This document shows, in pieces, positions 58,976-64,000 of a stretch of DNA of 64,000 nucleotides. The stretch comes from Ophioderma brevispina. Its lineage: Eukaryota; Echinodermata; Ophiuroidea; Amphilepidida; Ophiodermatidae. The notes beneath the pieces were generated by a model. It was not told the origin of the DNA, ran no database searches, and saw only the letters and a list, made by a program, of their open reading frames with translations. How positions within the stretch are numbered: position 1 is the first letter of the stretch; every line of letters begins with the position of its first letter. The stretch covers positions 21,504 to 85,503 of the forward strand of contig JAMKCH010014254.1 of NCBI GenBank assembly GCA_023653785.1, in the 5' to 3' direction. The position numbers and the translations under genes are program-made.

Positions 58976-61844
58976 TAAGGAGTATGAATAAAAGATGAGT
59001 ATTTTTAAATAAACTTGAATATTAACGTGTCCATTATGCATTGTAACTTATCAATGTGAACTTTAAGAAAGAATTGATAACCGCTTTTGCCTCATTCCAT
59101 TTCCACTTATTTAGACCAGACAAGATATTTTCACAACATGTATGCCTAATACAAAAGTGATCACATTTGTGTGGTGCTTACATGATAAACATTTTTCATA
59201 GACTCACATGTATTATAAAACCATTGCACTCAGGTCGAGTCTTTATCGGCCACGATTCTTACGTATAGAAGAGGTAAGCTGACACCATATTAAAAAAACA
59301 TGGATCCTAGTCCACTTTAACGCATTTGAACATTGTCATCATCCTCACCATTGCTGCAATATAACTAAACTATATAAAGCAACCCATCAACAAAAATCAA
59401 CTGCCCACTTGCCTTTCCCAGGTTACCATTAAGGCCACTATAGCCCCTGTCTCTACCTCCCTGCAGTGACATCAGCGCGCGATTTATTGGTCGCATGAGT
59501 AAATCGCTTGCGCTGACTTTAAGCGACGGCGCTTTTACGTGCACGCACAAGACGACATGCTTGATTTGGGCGTAAAATGTTATGACATCATTTGCACGGA
59601 TGTAAGACACGGACTTATCAGCAATTTCTTCAAATTCAAACAATCATGCCCCCGTCATCGAAGTCCATTTTTTTGGCACTGGTTTATTAGAATTGTTGTA
59701 GTAAATACCCTTAAGTGGTTAAGCTTAACACACCATCGTATCGTCCAGAAAATTCCATTTTTTGTGCATTGTTTATTTATGATTCGTCTTTTATTAGTAA
59801 ACAAACAGCCGTAAATGGCATCTTCAAGACCTTCTTTAATGCATTTTTCAGGGACCTGTGCTAGGCAATTTCCTGGGCAGACCAGATGATTCTGGGTTAC
59901 AGTTCATTGAAAACTGGCCTAGAGGCGAGACATGTCGAGAATCAAGGGCAGGTTCTGGGCAGAATGCCTATGTCTTTCATCTGTTAGCATTGGGTTCTGC
60001 TTCACTGCGCTAAGACAATGGAACTGCTGAAGTAAATTTGGGCTGGAAGTAGCCCAAAGTCTGGGGAAAGTTTTAAAATGTTTCAGTGTCTGTTTTTCTT
60101 AAGAGCAGTATATAGATGTTGATAATAACTTAACACTATCATTTATGACAAAACCATTTTGGAAAAAAATGACTGATTGTGGCTTAATTTACCCCCATTG
60201 TTTCAACAAAATTCATTAATTTATTTTACTGGCTCATATATCCCCATCCAATGAGAGTGACATTGTGTCCTGGATAACATTATTGTCTTAAGTTGTAACC
60301 ATATGGAAAACATAAGCAAGAAAAAGAAATGGGAGAGTAAGCTTGAAAATGGGGAGGGGAAGAAGGGTTTGAAGATGGGGGGAGACAATAAGAAGCAAGA
60401 CAGTGCTTGAAAAGAGAATAGAGAAGGGTTAGAGGGGGTTGTCACGTGTGGGGGTTGGTGCGGGGGGGTTTGGGGAGGAATAAAAGGAGGTCGTGCAAAG
60501 AGGAGATAGGTGAAGGATGATTTTATGGTGTTGGGTGGGGTGGCGTATATGGTGGGTCGGGTTGTGAGTGGTGATATGAGAGTTGGGTGAAGTCGCGGAG
60601 GCGGGGGTGAGGTTGTAAGATGGTTTCCGGAGTGTAATTGAGGTAACGTGGAGTTAGGTTGGTTAAGTGGGTGGCGGGTGGTTGGGGTGGTGGATCGCGC
60701 GTTGATGCCGAGAGTGGACTGGATGGGCGGCGAGAGTGTCGAAGGGGTTGTACGAGATGGTTACAGCACTTTGTATACTGATACTTACAATCGGTTGTCA
60801 TCACTAACATGTGTGTGTCAGGGGTTTTCATGGTAATAATTGTGGTTGTGAGCGGGGTCGTCCTAATACAAACACTGGCATGACTGGTGTCATAGAAGTG
60901 TAAGAAAGATGCAGCTGTATCATCGGCTTTACCGCACTAAATGTTTCTGACTCAGCAAAATTATCAGCTCTAATTATACAAGTTTAATGGCAAGATTTAT
61001 TTAATTCGTATTTAATCATTAGAAATTCATGCTGTTATAAAGAAATCATGGTCTAGCTTGTGAATAAGCCTAAAAAATGCTTGTACTAACACAGATGCTA
61101 CCTAAAGACCACTTATCATGTTGATTTATCCGAAAGAGTCAAAATATTTGAAATTTGCAGGAAAAGCTTGAAAGTGAAGGATAATAAAACCTGTAGAATT
61201 CTGAATAGTTACACTTTCCAAACTGAAGAATGACAGACAGAAAAGGTAGGTTAGGAGAAAGCGGAGTGTTCAAAGATACGAATCTCCATTCAATATGTGT
61301 TGTAGTAGTGTCCGCTTATGCACTAATGACTAAAATATTCAGCTTTTGGTTCCTTATTAGGTGCTTGGCCTATCATTTGTAGGGTATGTAGGATACCATG
61401 GATACCTATACTTGTTACAGACATGCAAAAATCTGATGTTTGAGGATTTTCGATTTTCGATTTAGCAAATCACCTGATAGTTGCTTTAACCCTGCCACCA
61501 GCACGTGCCACGAAACACTAATTCTGATGTGGATTGAAACATTTTAATACCCCCCTCCCTAACCATTCTTATCAACTAATAAGCCGTAGGCAGAATATTC
61601 TTCTGCGTCAAATCGACAGGACATCACACAGGCAAGTAGCCAGCTTTTACACTATAGACCATGTGTAGGATTCTCTTTGTACTTCCGGTGGACATGCATA
61701 ACTACAACATCACCTGTGTCACTCGACCAGGTTCAGAGGGCCTAATTAAAATAGAAAGCGATTGTGCTTTAGAAAGCACGAGTATACGCATGCAGGTGAC
61801 AATTTGCTGCCACACGGACTGTGACCCCAATTATGTTAAATAGG

Positions 61845-64000
61845 GGTTGGTCAGCAGTTTCTTTTGACCAAGTTGGTAATGTCAAGCAATTTGAATGTGG
61901 CGTGAGAAGGCTTTTAAGATTTTCAAAGAATGCCCCTAATAGGCCGGGAACGTGACCAAATCTGGGAAACACCAAATATGGGCCTTGGGCCGCGGTTCTT
62001 CTGACCAAAGTCTAGTGATTATAGCGATTGTGGCAGGAAACAGCACAAAGAAGGGTTAAAGCGACTTGACCTGTAAGACCCCTACGTGACTTGACCCCAA
62101 TCGTTAAACACTCTAATGGGCCTTGGGTTCAGCGGTTTCTTATGACCAAGGTGTGATTTATAGCAATTGATGTGGCATAACACAGCAAAAGGAGGGTAAG
62201 ACGCGACTGACCTTAATTGGACCCCTGCATGACCTTTGACCCATCTGTCAAACACCGGGTGGAACTCCTTTTAAACACACAAGTGGGGTCAGGGGTTATT
62301 CTGATGAAAGTCTTGTTCAGATCAAGCCAACCGTGGAACACTAGTAGCATTTTGAAAATTAAGAGGGTTAGGAGATGCCACCCTTTTTGGCCCCTAACAA
62401 AAAAAAAAACAACGAATTTGGATTCAAAATCTGTGCAACAAGCAATATGGCCATATCTGACCAATCACTTTGTGACCGAAAAGAATGGCCATCAATAAGC
62501 ACATTGATAACGTGGGGAGAAGTAGGGAAAAGGGTGTTAGCGTGACAGTGACCGCTAGTTGACCTACGTGACATTATGGGTAACTGTTTAACCTATATTG
62601 AAGCTTGGGTCAGGGTTTCTTCTAACATTCTTGGTCAATCCGACCAAGAGTCTGGCACTAGTAGCATTTTGAAGCAGGGACAAACCAAGAGGAAAGAGAA
62701 GAACTAGAGCCACAGTTGTGTTTAGCAAAACACGGGTATATTGCATGTGGCATGCAGAACATGCATGCCAGCAGAAGTGCCCCTTAATGACCTTTAAATA
62801 AAACCCATGCCTAGCACCTCATTTGTGAAGGGTCTTAAGCGGCTTCTTAACATAAGTCACGTGGAAAATGCACAAAGGTGGGTAAAGCAGCTATGATTTT
62901 TTGAAGATTTTTCACATCCACAGAAGACCGAAGTTTCCCTTTTTTAATGACCTTTGACCTCCCGGTTGGAGCACAACTTCGGTAGGAGTTTCATATAGAA
63001 GTCCCATTGAGCAAATGGGGGATTACAATTGATTCCGTAATGCGTTGTATGACGTTGTTCAGTAGTGCTTGACAGAAATGATGGCAAGGGACTTCTATAT
63101 GAAAACGTCTACCAACTTTGGTGAAGGTGTCAAGCTGCTTAATATGCATGAGTTACGGGACAATGCCTACCTTAAAGGAAAGCTAATATGATTTTTTATT
63201 TTTTTTTTACATTAAGACGGGGAAAGTTCCCCTTTATGACCTTTGACCCCATGTTGAGCAACAATGTTGGTTGAAGGTGTCTCAGCTGTTTCTACGCATG
63301 AGTTAATCGTGCCATGTACCTTGGCCTTATAGCAGCTTGATTTTTGAAGATTTTCACAATAAGACTCGGATAAGTTCCCCTTAATGACCTTTGACCCCAT
63401 GTTGAGCCACAATGTTGGGTGAAGAGTTGTCAAGGCTGCTTCATAGCATGAGTTACGTGACCAGCTACCGTACTAAGCAATACGATTTTTTGAATTTTTT
63501 TTTTCCACTTTAAGACCTGAAGTACCCCTTTAGTGACCCTTTGAGCAACCCATGTTGAGCACAAACTTGGTGAAGGGGTCTCCAGCGCTTTCATAGCATG
63601 CGTCCCGTGACGATAACTTCCATTAGCTAATATGAATTTTGAATATTTTTCACTTCTAGACCAGAAGTAACCCCGTAATGACCTTTGACCAAAATGTGTA
63701 CAACCCTTAGACAACGACTAATGTCGAGTCACATGGGACGGAGCCATGTCACCATCACGGGTTGTTTGTAGAAGAAGATGCGTTTTAAAGAGTTCGGACA
63801 AATGCCCCTTTTAATTGGCCACGTGACCTTTGACCCCAATCTGGGTACACCCTAGTAGGTTCTTGGGTCAGTGGTTCTTCTGACAAACATCGGTGGTAAT
63901 AGCATTTCTTCGGTGGCAGAAGGAAAATGCATTGAAGAGTTCAACGAGTGCCCCTTTAATCGGCCCCACGTGCCCTACAAGAGGTCAAAGGTCAAACTGG
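61845..64000. repeat. Tandem array with GACCTTTGACCCC motifs, continues past the edge
   Basis: Diverged units of about 120-190 bp repeat the text CCCCTTTAATGACCTTTGAC, then a TTGAGCA.CAA.GTTGGTGAAG block, a C.GCATGAGTTACGTGAC block and a GATTTTTGAAGATTTTTCAC-like block. The left part (61845-62700) uses a related variant with TCTTCTGACCAA. Many small length differences separate units. Confidence 0.75.

Larger units (their letters stand above)
57610..61844 (+). other. Downstream region, no confirmed exon
   Basis: Holds AGGTCA repeats (58555-58765), a C-run tract (58427-58472), a purine-rich patch (60310-60470) and a G/T-rich patch (60470-60720). A fragment at 60020-60075 is shared with 38985-39045. 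A possible micro-exon at 58942-58975 is listed separately. No PX-domain motif (RR(Y/F)SRF, PPK) was seen. Confidence 0.45.

Overview
The window looks like animal nuclear DNA: AT-rich, dominated by introns, with canonical GT-AG (and one apparent GC-AG) splice junctions, dense dispersed repeats, minisatellites and old DNA transposons. The repeat style (short inverted-repeat elements, CR1/L2-like LINE remnants, AGGTCA-rich tandem repeats) fits a marine invertebrate, possibly a deuterostome. That placement is an inference and I cannot name a species.

One protein-coding gene is recognisable. It is a kinesin-3 motor of the KIF16B (SNX23) type on the + strand, with 18 exons placed between about 3.4 and 57.6 kb. 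In order they encode the end of the motor core (EIY..ERVRDL, switch I SSRSH, switch II DLAGSE, the [20 protein letters not shown] block, the [16 protein letters not shown] helix), the neck, an FHA domain, and a long coiled-coil stalk in two large exons (562 and 1057 nt) plus two smaller ones. The P-loop exon (GQTGSGKS) and the phosphoinositide-binding PX domain were not found, so both ends of the gene probably lie outside the window. Splice phases agree wherever exons are clean. Exons at 3.4-7.5 kb, 27.4-38.2 kb and 51-57.6 kb need small indels to stay in frame, while those at 16.5-27.0, 36.3 and 41.2-43.7 kb do not.

The introns hold nearly everything else: a frameshifted pogo/Tigger-type transposase relic (8.56-9.91 kb) with an acidic C-terminus; a 5'-truncated CR1/L2-like LINE on the minus strand (21.47-22.70 kb) with a readable YADD reverse-transcriptase motif; two MITE families whose ends are TTAA, one pair of which share a single TTAA; a third MITE family; two hairpin-forming elements; and a recent 1.06-kb tandem duplication just upstream of an exon.

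The right third is repeat-rich. It has GA-rich DNA (45.5-46.0 kb), a G/T-only tract (50.2-50.9 kb), a 474-bp tandem repeat (51.5-52.7 kb), and a roughly 2.4-kb G-rich minisatellite of very high G-quadruplex potential (52.68-56.57 kb). The minisatellite is split by a 1.5-kb element with terminal inverted repeats of about 200 bp. A tandem array rich in the AGGTCA half-site motif runs off the right edge (61.8-64.0 kb).
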